Assembly: GCF_009826895.1 (NCBI RefSeq)
Contig: NZ_WUMV01000002.1
Span: forward strand, 62,001-126,000
Origin: Stappia sediminis
Lineage (GTDB): Bacteria; Pseudomonadota; Alphaproteobacteria; Rhizobiales; Stappiaceae
DNA length: 64,000 nt
Direction: 5' to 3'
Part shown: positions 1 through 8,279 of the stretch, in pieces
Numbering within the stretch: the first letter of the stretch is position 1
How the letters are laid out: every line of letters begins with the position of its first letter
The notes under the pieces: model-generated
What the model was told of the DNA's origin: nothing
Database searches by the model: none
The model's input: the letters and a program-made list of their open reading frames with translations, nothing else
Translations under genes and position numbers: made by a program

Positions 1-524
1 GAGAAAGGTTCGTCCATCAAAAGCACTTCACTGTCGACTGCGAGAGCCCGCGCTAATCCTACCCTCTGGCGCATGCCGCCAGACAATTCGTGCGGATAGT
101 TCTTCTCAAAGCCCGCCAGGCCTACGTCACGGATATACTTCTCTGCGACAGCCTCTCGCTCAGATTTTGCGACGCCGCGCAATTCAAGCCCGAACGCGAC
201 GTTCCTCAAGACACTTGCCCATGGAAGCAGCGCGAAATCCTGAAATACGAAGGCGCGGTCGGGACCAGGGCCTGTCACCGCGCGGCCGTTCACCTCCACT
301 TCGCCGGAGGTCGGTTCCAGAAGCCCGGCGATGATCTTCAACAAGGTGGTCTTGCCACAACCGGAAGGACCGAGGAGCGACGTCAACTGCCCCTTCGGAA
401 AATCGAGCGAGAGGTTTCTCAGCGCCTCGACGGGTCCGTAGTTCTTGGAGATTTTTCGGGTCGAGACGGCATTTTCGACCTTGAAGCCGGAAGCTTCGAC
501 CACGTTTTTCCTAGTCGGAGACAT
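1..524 (-). CDS. NitT/TauT-type ABC transporter ATP-binding protein (partial, C-terminus off window)
   Basis: ATPase subunit powering import through the permease encoded just upstream on the same strand. About 174 residues are present; the frame stays open to the window edge, so the C-terminus is missing. Walker A (GPSGCGKTT) lies at about residues 52-60, a Q-loop reads VFQDFALLPW, the signature is LSGGMRQRV, and Walker B (VLLMDEP) ends the visible part. The LPW Q-loop context is typical of SsuB/TauB/nitrate-type ATPases. The ATG lies inside the end of the permease gene (14-nt overlap), which implies translational coupling. The substrate cannot be read from this subunit. Confidence 0.9.
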   Translation of the reverse strand, partial: MSPTRKNVVEASGFKVENAVSTRKISKNYGPVEALRNLSLDFPKGQLTSLLGPSGCGKTTLLKIIAGLLEPTSGEVEVNGRAVTGPGPDRAFVFQDFALLPWASVLRNVAFGLELRGVAKSEREAVAEKYIRDVGLAGFEKNYPHELSGGMRQRVGLARALAVDSEVLLMDEPF

Positions 525-1272
525 ATCCACGAACGTTTCCTGCAAAGAGGGTTGCCTCGATCTTTTCCAGAAGGTTCAGGAACAGGACCGCGAGGAAGAT
601 TATCGAGAAGATTGCGGCGTACATGCTCGGGTAGTCGGCGATGGATCGGCTGTAGGTGATGATATCGCCGATGCCGGTAGGTGTGATTTTGAGTTCGGAA
701 AGGATTGCACCGATGAAGCCCGCCGAGATGCCCAGCCGAAGGCCGGAGAAAATGACCGGAGAGGCAGCGGGGATTATTATTTTGAGGATTACCTCATAGT
801 CGCTAGCAAGAAACGAGCGGCCCATTTCCGTAAGCGATGTCGGTGTGTTGCGTACGGCGCCGGCGGTGTTCAGTACGATCACCGGCATCGCCATGATGCA
901 GACCACGAAAACCTTCGACGTCAGGCCGATCCCGTATGCCATCACCAGAAGCGGTATCAGGGCGGCGAGGGGGGCTGCCTGCATCACAATGAAGATTGGT
1001 GAAAACAGCCAGTCGAACCAGGAACTGAGCCCGATCCATAATCCGAGCGCGATCCCGAGAGTGGCCGAAATCGCGATGCCGACGGCGAGCGGTTGCAGAG
1101 TTTCGGCGTAGGCGGAAAAAAGCCTCCCGTCGATCGTCATATGCACCAGCGCATTCATGGACTCCAGGAAGGTAGGAAAGGCATAGCTCACCGGAATGCG
1201 GCCGGCGATTTCCCAGGCGCTGAAAACTATTACGGCTGACAGTACCTTTAAAACGAGCGAACGGTTTGGCAT
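511..1272 (-). CDS. NitT/TauT-type ABC transporter permease
   Basis: Inner-membrane permease of 253 residues, the usual length for the SsuC/TauC family (BPD_transp_1 fold). It has hydrophobic segments throughout. The cytoplasmic EAA-like loop that contacts the ATPase is around the stretch TEMGRSFLASDYEVILKIIIPAASP, where the G and the final P match the family pattern. It sits between the binding-protein gene (70-nt gap) and the ATPase gene, so the three form a SBP-permease-ATPase import operon. Family knowledge suggests a small anion, sulfonate, pyrimidine precursor or aromatic carboxylate as substrate; the sequence alone does not choose. Confidence 0.9.
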   Translation of the reverse strand: MPNRSLVLKVLSAVIVFSAWEIAGRIPVSYAFPTFLESMNALVHMTIDGRLFSAYAETLQPLAVGIAISATLGIALGLWIGLSSWFDWLFSPIFIVMQAAPLAALIPLLVMAYGIGLTSKVFVVCIMAMPVIVLNTAGAVRNTPTSLTEMGRSFLASDYEVILKIIIPAASPVIFSGLRLGISAGFIGAILSELKITPTGIGDIITYSRSIADYPSMYAAIFSIIFLAVLFLNLLEKIEATLFAGNVRGYVSD

Positions 1273-1342
1273 GTGCGAAAACGCTGTTTGTGCGATAGGG
1301 CAGAGCGCGCCGGCAGCATCGCGGCAGGCGCGCCCTTTCTGA

Positions 1343-2317
1343 TTATTTCTTTGCGGCGTCTAGCGGCGCGAGATACCAGAAATCTTCGATATTGAGGCTC
1401 GCGGCATCGCCCTCCAGCTGGCCCGCCTGGCTGTACCATTCCATGTCGGCCGCAGCGGCCTTGCGTCCTCCGCCGTCAGGATCGTAGAGCCCGCCTTCGA
1501 CCGCTTCCTTGTAGAAGTCGTCGAGCCCGTCGAGAATTTCCTTCGGAAGCTGGCCGATCGGACCTTCCGGATCGGTTTCCTTGCTGATGATCGTCGGGTC
1601 GTCGTTCATGTCGCGCCAGACGCCGAGCAGGGCATTCACGAGGATCTGCACATCGGCCTCGTTGGCCTTGATCCAGTCGAGATTGGCGAAGAGCGCTTCG
1701 TCGGAAGCGTCGACTTCGAACATCGGCAGCACGTTGAACTTGTCGCCGTGCTGGCGCATGATCTTGTTCTTGTTCGACAGATCGATGATTGTCGCATCCG
1801 CCTGACCTGCGATCAGTGCCACCACCCGGTTGGCGGAACCTGGAACGTAAGAGCGTTCCCCGAACTTGATGCCAACTTTGTCCTCGATCACATTCGCGAT
1901 GGAATCGGTCCCGCCTCCGCGCGAGTGCAGCAGTATTGGCTCGCCGTTAAGGTCTTCGAGCTTCTCGTATTTCTTGGTGGTCACCGGAAAGAATTTCAGC
2001 TTGGAAAGCTGGAATATGATCCTGACCGGAGCCTTGGAGCGCTGCATGGCGGCGTAGGGCGTGCCGAAGCCAATGTCCATTTGTCCGCTTAGGACTGCCT
2101 GTATCGCCAGTTCCTCATCCGAAAATGCGGTCCATTCATAGTCGAGTCCATTAGCCTTGGCGCGGTCTAGAGCGACGAAAAACGCTGCCAATTCATCCGA
2201 GGGCGTTTCGGCAAGCGCGATACGGATCTTATCCGCGCTGGCGACCGACATTGTCAGCCCGACCACCAGCGGCAGTAATGCCGCGGTGACGGCCAGTTTT
2301 TTGAGAAACCGTTTCAT
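1343..2317 (-). CDS. NMT1/TauA-like periplasmic substrate-binding protein
   Basis: Periplasmic solute receptor of 324 residues. I chose the ATG at 2317 because it gives a clear signal peptide (MKRFLKK, hydrophobic core, VASA cleavage region) and is preceded by GGAGGAGA; the reading frame extends upstream but that part has no protein character. The mature protein begins with an IRIALAETPSDELAAFF-type strand, and the motif HSRGGGTDSIANV resembles the ligand-contacting loop of NMT1/TauA proteins. It is the only binding protein for the two ATPase/permease pairs at this locus. The regulator at 2400-3116 lies just upstream on the same strand. Confidence 0.85.
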   Translation of the reverse strand: MKRFLKKLAVTAALLPLVVGLTMSVASADKIRIALAETPSDELAAFFVALDRAKANGLDYEWTAFSDEELAIQAVLSGQMDIGFGTPYAAMQRSKAPVRIIFQLSKLKFFPVTTKKYEKLEDLNGEPILLHSRGGGTDSIANVIEDKVGIKFGERSYVPGSANRVVALIAGQADATIIDLSNKNKIMRQHGDKFNVLPMFEVDASDEALFANLDWIKANEADVQILVNALLGVWRDMNDDPTIISKETDPEGPIGQLPKEILDGLDDFYKEAVEGGLYDPDGGGRKAAAADMEWYSQAGQLEGDAASLNIEDFWYLAPLDAAKK

Positions 2318-2399
2318 TGTCTCCTCCCTTGTGGCGTTTCTTCCCTTTCCCTTTTTCCGGAGCCTTGGCGTCAAGCGATGCCGGCTCTCTTTGCAGGGC

Positions 2400-3116
2400 T
2401 TAAACTTCTCCGAAAAGCCGAGCGGAAACCGATCCCAGATGCTCGCGCATTGCGGCATGGGCGGTTGCCGGGTCGCGTGCTTCGATGGCGTCTGCGATCC
2501 TTTCATGTTCGTCGAAACTGGAGTGATCGCTCGGCGGACGGGTCGAATGGCGCACAACCGCATTCCATGCCACCGCCCGCCTTACCTGGTTGAGCTGATC
2601 GAACAAGGCCAGCAGCAGAACATTGCCGGTCGCCTCGGCGATCGAGCGATGGAATACGTCGTCATGCGCTTCGTATTCTTCCCAGCTCGAAGCTTCCAAG
2701 GCTTTGTCGCGTGCCACCTTGATGCGTATTACTGCTTCGTCCGACGCATTGATGGCGGCTTCGCGGGCGATAGCAGGCTCGAGCGATAGCCGGGCGCGCA
2801 TCATGTGCACAGGGGATACCTGCTGGCTCAATGCAGCCAGGCATCCCGACCTTGCGTCGTTCCCATGTGCCGCGATGAAGGTACCTTTGCCGACGTGGCG
2901 CCAGATCGCACCCTCCCGCTCCAGCGTTTCCAGGGCTTTACGGAGGGTTGTTCGGCTCATGCCGAGGCTGCCGATCAGTTCTCGTTCCGGTGGAAGGCGG
3001 TCTCCGGGCTTGTAGTTTCCGGCCTTGATGAAGGCCCGAAGCACGGATATCGCATCTCCGTAATCCGATGTGTCGGTTCTCGTCAGCACATTCGAGGCTC
3101 GAAATTGGTTGATCAA
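2400..3116 (-). CDS. GntR/FadR-type transcriptional regulator
   Basis: 238-residue regulator of the FadR subfamily. An N-terminal winged helix (about residues 20-85) contains the typical GDRLPPERELIGSLGMSR and TTLRKALETLEREG pattern, ending with the wing GKGTFIA. The C-terminal all-helical FCD ligand domain includes DDVFHRSIAEATGN and HSSFDEHERIADAI, whose His/Asp residues usually bind a metal and a carboxylate effector. It is the first gene of the minus-strand transporter unit and faces the FAH-family hydrolase across about 140 bases, so it probably controls both directions. The effector is unknown, plausibly the transported acid. Confidence 0.88.
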   Translation of the reverse strand: MINQFRASNVLTRTDTSDYGDAISVLRAFIKAGNYKPGDRLPPERELIGSLGMSRTTLRKALETLEREGAIWRHVGKGTFIAAHGNDARSGCLAALSQQVSPVHMMRARLSLEPAIAREAAINASDEAVIRIKVARDKALEASSWEEYEAHDDVFHRSIAEATGNVLLLALFDQLNQVRRAVAWNAVVRHSTRPPSDHSSFDEHERIADAIEARDPATAHAAMREHLGSVSARLFGEV

Positions 3117-3257
3117 TCAAGCAGGATTGGTCTAGCGTAACGCCGAATATGCCGCTGCGGCAACCTAAATTCGCGAATTAGATAAATTGGTTGCGATTGG
3201 TCTGGGCGCGGCTCATGTGTGAAATAAAGTCGGTGCAAAGACCTGTCGGAGGATTTC

Positions 3258-3944
3258 ATGTCGCAATTTGTCATCGAAAAACCGTCTGTTGTCGCGATTC
3301 CGGTGGCTGGAAGCGAAGCGCTTTTTCCTGTGCGCCGGGTTTATTGCATCGGACGAAATTACGCCGCGCACGCTATCGAAATGGGTCACGATCCCGACCG
3401 TGAACCGCCCTTTTTCTTTCAGAAGAACCCGGACAATCTCAATCCATCAGGCGTGTTTCCATATCCGGCAAAGACCTCCGACGTCCATCATGAGGTGGAG
3501 ATGGCCGTCGCGCTGAAAAGCGGAGGGCGGAATATTCCCCTGGACGATGCGTTGAATCATGTCTTCGGCTACGGCCTTGCGCTCGACATGACCCGGCGCG
3601 ACCTGCAAGGCGAAGCCAAGAAACTCGGCCGCCCATGGGAAATAGGCAAAGCTTTCGAGAAATCGGCGCCAGTCGGCCCCCTTCATCCGGTTTCCGAAGT
3701 CGGCCATCTGGACAGCGGTCGCGTGGAACTCAAGATCAATGGGCAAGTGCGACAGGAAGGCGACCTCAATCAGATGATCTGGAAGGTCCCGGAGATGATC
3801 TCGTTTCTGTCGGAATATTTCGAGCTGGCACCGGGCGACATTATCCTCTCGGGCACGCCTTCAGGTGTGGGGCCGGTTACGAAGGGGGATGTCATGGAGG
3901 TTGCGATCGAGGGTCTAGGTGCCATGACAGTCAAGGTCGTTTGA
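3258..3944 (+). CDS. Fumarylacetoacetate hydrolase family protein
   Basis: 228-residue FAH-fold hydrolase, the length of single-domain members such as fumarylpyruvate hydrolase. The active-site start YCIGRNYAAHAIEMG, the metal-binding acidic motif HHEVEMAVAL, the GYGLALDMTRRDLQ stretch and the closing SGTPSGVG motif are all present. The family cleaves C-C bonds in, or decarboxylates or isomerises, ring-cleavage products such as fumarylpyruvate or acylpyruvates. An AGGA-type ribosome site precedes the ATG. It sits upstream of the second ATPase/permease pair and opposite the regulator, which suggests that the imported compound is catabolised through a beta-diketone intermediate. Exact substrate not determinable. 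Confidence 0.85.
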   Translation: MSQFVIEKPSVVAIPVAGSEALFPVRRVYCIGRNYAAHAIEMGHDPDREPPFFFQKNPDNLNPSGVFPYPAKTSDVHHEVEMAVALKSGGRNIPLDDALNHVFGYGLALDMTRRDLQGEAKKLGRPWEIGKAFEKSAPVGPLHPVSEVGHLDSGRVELKINGQVRQEGDLNQMIWKVPEMISFLSEYFELAPGDIILSGTPSGVGPVTKGDVMEVAIEGLGAMTVKVV

Positions 3945-4117
3945 ACTTTGGTTGTTCTGCCATTCCCTTATCGAACGATGCCGGGCGCGACGTAGATTGC
4001 GTTGGGGATTGCTCCCATTATCGCCGATGCCATCGGTAAACGCTGAATTGCCCTTTGCTGATCGACCGGTCATATGTCGACAAGATCGACGGCTTAATCG
4101 GCGAACAAGGGGCCAGT

Positions 4118-4885
4118 ATGGATATCCGGCTTGAGGGCATCGGCCATTCCTACGATAACGTTGAGGTAATGCGCGAAATCTCTCTTGAGATTCCCGCCGG
4201 ACGCATCGTTTGTATCGTCGGGCCTTCCGGGTGCGGAAAATCAACGTTGTTGCGCATTATCGGCGGGCTAGAGAGACCGACGCAGGGGCGCGTCCTGCAG
4301 ATCGGCGTACCACCTGAGGGCTGCCTCAATCCGCTTACCTACGTATTCCAGGATTTCGCGTTGCTGCCATGGCGGAGTGTGCATGGCAATGTCTCGCTCG
4401 TGCTTGAAGACCACGGCATCCCGGATGCGGAGGCTGATGAGATCATCGCGGACGTGCTTGCCCGTACCAAGCTGAGCGATTTCGCAAAGGCACTGCCCAG
4501 GCAGCTTTCCGGCGGTATGAAGCAGCGCGTGGCCATCGCTCGAGCGCTCGCCGTAAAGCCGGCGGTATTGCTGATGGACGAGCCGCTTTCGGCACTCGAC
4601 AGCCAGACGCGTGAGCTGCTGATGGACGATCTTGTCAGTCTCTATGCTCGCCAGCCATTTACCGCCATCTATGTCACCCACAATCTGAACGAGGCGGTTC
4701 GACTCGGCCATTCCATCGTTGTCCTGTCGCGCAGGCCCGGCCAGATTCGGGAGGTGGTTCACCTCGACCGCCCACTTCAGGAGCGCGCCCTAGGCGACCC
4801 GGAATTAGAGGCCCGGCAGAAATATCTTTGGGATCTTATGCGCGCCGAAGCGCGGGCCGCCGATGCGGAGCTTGTCAATGTCTAA
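4118..4885 (+). CDS. NitT/TauT-type ABC transporter ATP-binding protein
   Basis: 255-residue ATPase of the SsuB/TauB type. Walker A GPSGCGKST, Q-loop VFQDFALLPW, signature LSGGMKQRV, Walker B VLLMDEPLSALD and the switch histidine in YVTHNLNEAV are all intact. An upstream in-frame ATG exists at 4055, but the ATG at 4118 has an AAGGGG ribosome site five bases away and begins at the conserved start of the domain. It overlaps the following permease gene. It is a paralogue of the ATPase at the window start, so the locus has two ATPase/permease pairs around one binding protein. Confidence 0.9.
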   Translation: MDIRLEGIGHSYDNVEVMREISLEIPAGRIVCIVGPSGCGKSTLLRIIGGLERPTQGRVLQIGVPPEGCLNPLTYVFQDFALLPWRSVHGNVSLVLEDHGIPDAEADEIIADVLARTKLSDFAKALPRQLSGGMKQRVAIARALAVKPAVLLMDEPLSALDSQTRELLMDDLVSLYARQPFTAIYVTHNLNEAVRLGHSIVVLSRRPGQIREVVHLDRPLQERALGDPELEARQKYLWDLMRAEARAADAELVNV

Positions 4886-5696
4886 TGCAACGATGAACAG
4901 TGACGCTGCCCGCGGCCGTCCGGTCGCCTTCCGTGGTGGTGGTTTCGCCCCCAGGCCGCAGCGCTGGGTAGCGTTCGTGGTTTTCGCAGCGCTTATTGCG
5001 CTCGCCGAATGGGGCACAAGAGTGGGCTGGATCTCACCGCTCACGTTGCCAAGGCCGTCCGACGTTCTGGCGACGTTCCGTGATCTCATCAGCACGGGCC
5101 TTCTGTTCGATCACATGGGGCCGTCTCTGGCGCGGCTGGCGGTCGGCTCCGCGATCGGTGTCGCGGCCGGGATCGGGACCGGTATCCTCATCGGGCTCTT
5201 CAGCCATGTGCGTTCAGGTCTTGTTCCGGTGGTTGCTGCGCTCTTCCCAATTCCAAAAATCGCGCTGCTGCCGCTTTTCGTGATCTGGTTCGGGATTGGA
5301 GAGGGGTCGAAATACGCCTTGATCGCCTTCGGAACCTTCACGCCGACGGTGGTTGCCACCTATGGAGCCGTAGACAACGTCGACCGGACGCTGATCCGCA
5401 TGGGCCAAAGTTTCGGCCTCTCCTGGATTTCGATCGTGCGCAAGATCGTGCTTCCGGGTGCAATGCCGGGAATTCTCTCCGGTATGCGGATCAGCTTGGC
5501 GATCGCTATTATCCTGCTGGTCGCAGCGGAGATGCTCGGCGCCGAATACGGCATCGGCGCCTACATACTCGAGGCGGGCTCTCTCTATGATCTTGAGCGC
5601 CTGTTTGCCGGTGTGGTCATCCTGTCTCTGCTAGGCGTGCTTGTCAGTGCCGCGATCGGTGTCGTGGAGCGCAGGCTGCTCGCTTGGCGAACGTAG
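4878..5696 (+). CDS. NitT/TauT-type ABC transporter permease
   Basis: Permease of about 272 residues with the SsuC/TauC pattern: a first hydrophobic segment (VAFVVFAALIALAEWG), several transmembrane helices, and an ATPase-contact loop near IRMGQSFGLSWISIVRKIVLPGAMPG. The ATG at 4878 overlaps the last codons of the ATPase gene and has GGAG seven bases upstream; an alternative ATG at 4863 is in frame. It pairs with the ATPase at 4118-4885. No binding-protein gene follows, so it either uses the receptor encoded at 1343-2317 or a receptor from elsewhere. Confidence 0.88.
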   Translation: MSNATMNSDAARGRPVAFRGGGFAPRPQRWVAFVVFAALIALAEWGTRVGWISPLTLPRPSDVLATFRDLISTGLLFDHMGPSLARLAVGSAIGVAAGIGTGILIGLFSHVRSGLVPVVAALFPIPKIALLPLFVIWFGIGEGSKYALIAFGTFTPTVVATYGAVDNVDRTLIRMGQSFGLSWISIVRKIVLPGAMPGILSGMRISLAIAIILLVAAEMLGAEYGIGAYILEAGSLYDLERLFAGVVILSLLGVLVSAAIGVVERRLLAWRT

Positions 5697-5952
5697 AAGC
5701 GACCAAATATCGCCCGAGTGCTTCCCGGCCTGTCGAGTGATAAGCACCTCCGCCGTCTCGCCGGTGGGCGAAGTGCGCATTTCGAAAAGCTCCGGCTGAC
5801 CTGCTCGAAATGAGAGGACTCCATCCATTCGATACATAAATCGGACTGGAACAAAAAAACGCTGCGATGCAGCATTGATATTTGCCAAAGAATAAATGGT
5901 CTGCTTATCTATTCTTGGTCGTTGGGGGAAATGCTGCGAAAGGGAGTCCTAA

Positions 5953-8199
5953 ATGTATCCTGCAGCTACGGAACTCCAGTCATATGTATTTGATTCAATG
6001 CAGCGATCCGTCCTTTTTATGGATGTTTTACGCCGTCGCGGGAACCAGTTCATTGATCACTACCGGGCGGGCAAACCGCCGGTCCTTGTCTTCGAGTATG
6101 AGCTTGTGATCGACGGGGCATCGCTTGAAAGACCCTGCAATTATATGCTGCTGCGCATCAAGCCGGAGCCGGGTGAAAAGACCGATCCCACCAAGCGTCC
6201 TTATGTCGTCTTCGACCCGCGCGCCGGTCACGGACCAGGCATTGGCGGATCAAAGGAAAAGAGCCAGGTTGGCGTGGCGCTGAAGGCAGGCCACCCGGTT
6301 TATTTCGTCGCTTTTCGCCCCAAGCCCGTACCGGGTCAAACTCTGCGCGACATCGCATTGGCTGAAAAGATCTTCCTCGACAAGGTGATCGAGCTCCACC
6401 CCGATGCGGAGGCGAAGCCCGCCATTGTCGGCAATTGTCAGGCGGGTTGGGCGATCATGATCCTTTCCGCTCTTGCGCCGGAGCAGGCTTCGGTCATCAG
6501 CATTGCCGGTTCGCCGCTTTCCTATTGGGCGGGCAAGGAGGGCAAGGACCCAATGCGCTATTTCGGCGGGCTGATGGGCGGCAACTGGCTAGCCGCATTC
6601 TCCTCCGATTTGGGCGGTGGTATTTTCGATGGCGCCAATCTCGTCTCCAACTTCGAGTTCCTGAACCCCGCAAATGCAATAATCGGCAAACCCTATAACC
6701 TTTATTCCAAGGTGGATACGGAAGCCGAGCGCTATCTCGATTTCGAACGTTGGTGGAGCGGGCATTTCCTGCTGACGCGCGATGAGATTGTGGAACTTAC
6801 GTCCGAACTGTTCATCGGCAACAAGCTGACACGGGGACATATTGTGAGCCGCGATGGCACGCCGGTCGACCTGCGCGAGATCCGTGCGCCGATCGTCGTG
6901 ATCGCGAGCGAAGGCGACAACATCACACCGCCGCCGCAGGCGCTGAACTGGATCCTCGATCTCTATGACGATGTCGATGAGATCCGCGCCAACGAGCAGA
7001 CGATCATCTATACGGTCAATCGGTCGGTTGGCCATCTCGGTATTTTCGTCTCCGGCAGGGTTGCGGTGAAGGAACACGCCGAATTCGTAAGCTCCATCGA
7101 GTTGGTCGAAACCCTGCCCGCCGGCCTTTTCGAGATGATCATTGAAGAGGTGGAGCCGGAGGGCGGCGTCATGCCCGGCGCACCTTCCTATGTCGCTCGT
7201 TTCGAGGCCAGGACGCTCGACGACATCCGTGCCTACGATGATGGGCGCGACGATGAGAAGCCATTCGAGGTTGTGGCTCATATGTCGGAAGTAAACGAGG
7301 GCCTTTACGAAACCTTCGTCAGTCCCTGGCTACGCCCGTTTTTCAACGAAGGATTGGCCGAATTCCAGCGTTTCTTGCATCCTCAGCGACAGAGATATTT
7401 CTGGTGGTCCGATATCAACCCCTTTATGGCCGGCATCGAGGTTGCGGCAACCGCCATCCGCGAGAAGCGGGAAGAAGCGGGTGCGGAGAATATCTATCGC
7501 AGGACGGAGAACGTCATGGTGCGCTCTGCGGAAACATTCCTCGAAAGGTTGACGACCCAGCGCGACCTCATGCTGGAGCAGTTTTTCAAGGGTGTGTGGA
7601 CCAACCCCTTGCTTTCCGCCTTCGCAGGAGAAGCGGCAAGCTTCGCCGACAGCCGCAAGCCTCACGCGTCGCGGCGCAAAGAGATCGAGGAACTGCGGGA
7701 CCTGAAACTTGCCGCCATCGCGAAACGTTGCGAGCAGGGGTCCTTCCGCCAGGCGATAATGCGCGTGATTTACGCCGCGATCCGGGAGACAGGCAAGGTG
7801 GACGCGCGCGGCTTTGCCGCCGCCCAGGAAATCTGGAAGAGCCATCCGCGCTTTTCGGAAATATCGAGAGCGGAATTGAAGGCGGAGGCGAAGGAGGCAG
7901 CTCTTATGGTCTCCTACGACATCGACAAGGCGCTGGATAGCCTTCCGATGCTTCTCACGAGCCGTCAGGAGCGGGAAGAAGCTGTAGCCCTGTTGCGCCG
8001 GATTGCCGAATGGCGGCCCGATGTGGCACCTGAAGTGAAGGATCTGATGGTCCGTGTCGAGAATATCCTCGGCACATCCGAAGCGAACGGACATGGGCGG
8101 ATCGTACCGCGCAGCGCCAAGCCCGTTGCGGCGGTCCCGCGTGCGCCGAAGTCCGGTTCGGTTGCCACCCGCAAGCCGACATTGCGTAGCAGGCATTAG
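5953..8199 (+). CDS. DUF3141 protein, PhaC-like alpha/beta hydrolase
   Basis: 748-residue protein. The first 400 residues or so follow the class of polyhydroxyalkanoate synthases: a nucleophile elbow GNCQAGW with Cys162, an acid region ASEGDNITPP with Asp322, and a histidine region VGHLGIF with His361. This is the PhaC Cys-Asp-His triad in the right order. About 350 extra C-terminal residues are rich in charged helices and have no counterpart in PhaC, which is usually near 590 residues; this fits the DUF3141 family. An aggregating enzyme that moves acyl groups through a thioester is an inference; no PHA genes are nearby. It lies 80 bases upstream of the V-ATPase operon, separated by a hairpin. 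Confidence 0.8.
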   Translation: MYPAATELQSYVFDSMQRSVLFMDVLRRRGNQFIDHYRAGKPPVLVFEYELVIDGASLERPCNYMLLRIKPEPGEKTDPTKRPYVVFDPRAGHGPGIGGSKEKSQVGVALKAGHPVYFVAFRPKPVPGQTLRDIALAEKIFLDKVIELHPDAEAKPAIVGNCQAGWAIMILSALAPEQASVISIAGSPLSYWAGKEGKDPMRYFGGLMGGNWLAAFSSDLGGGIFDGANLVSNFEFLNPANAIIGKPYNLYSKVDTEAERYLDFERWWSGHFLLTRDEIVELTSELFIGNKLTRGHIVSRDGTPVDLREIRAPIVVIASEGDNITPPPQALNWILDLYDDVDEIRANEQTIIYTVNRSVGHLGIFVSGRVAVKEHAEFVSSIELVETLPAGLFEMIIEEVEPEGGVMPGAPSYVARFEARTLDDIRAYDDGRDDEKPFEVVAHMSEVNEGLYETFVSPWLRPFFNEGLAEFQRFLHPQRQRYFWWSDINPFMAGIEVAATAIREKREEAGAENIYRRTENVMVRSAETFLERLTTQRDLMLEQFFKGVWTNPLLSAFAGEAASFADSRKPHASRRKEIEELRDLKLAAIAKRCEQGSFRQAIMRVIYAAIRETGKVDARGFAAAQEIWKSHPRFSEISRAELKAEAKEAALMVSYDIDKALDSLPMLLTSRQEREEAVALLRRIAEWRPDVAPEVKDLMVRVENILGTSEANGHGRIVPRSAKPVAAVPRAPKSGSVATRKPTLRSRH

Positions 8200-8215
8200 T
8201 AGAAGGCAATCCGCC

Positions 8216-8246
8216 AAGGCGGGTCGCTTTGACCCGCCTTTCTCAA
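8216..8246 (+). terminator. Hairpin between the DUF3141 gene and the V-ATPase operon
   Basis: A perfect 10-bp stem (AAGGCGGGTC / GACCCGCCTT) closes a GCTTT loop and is followed by TCTCAATTT. It resembles a rho-independent terminator with a short, interrupted U-tract, so it may be a full terminator or an attenuator that lowers V-ATPase expression relative to the DUF3141 gene. Confidence 0.6.
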
Positions 8247-8279
8247 TTTGCAAAAGCCGGCATATCTCGGGAGTGAGTG

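Noticed and set aside
5852-5873. Hairpin GCTGC-N3-GCAGC with a run of A before it, reading as a terminator on the minus strand
   Set aside because: The stem is only five base pairs and no minus-strand gene ends there; probably chance in the DUF3141 promoter region.
8277-8279. GTG as start of V-ATPase subunit B
   Set aside because: The ATG one codon later has the better spacing to GGGAG; the difference is a single residue.
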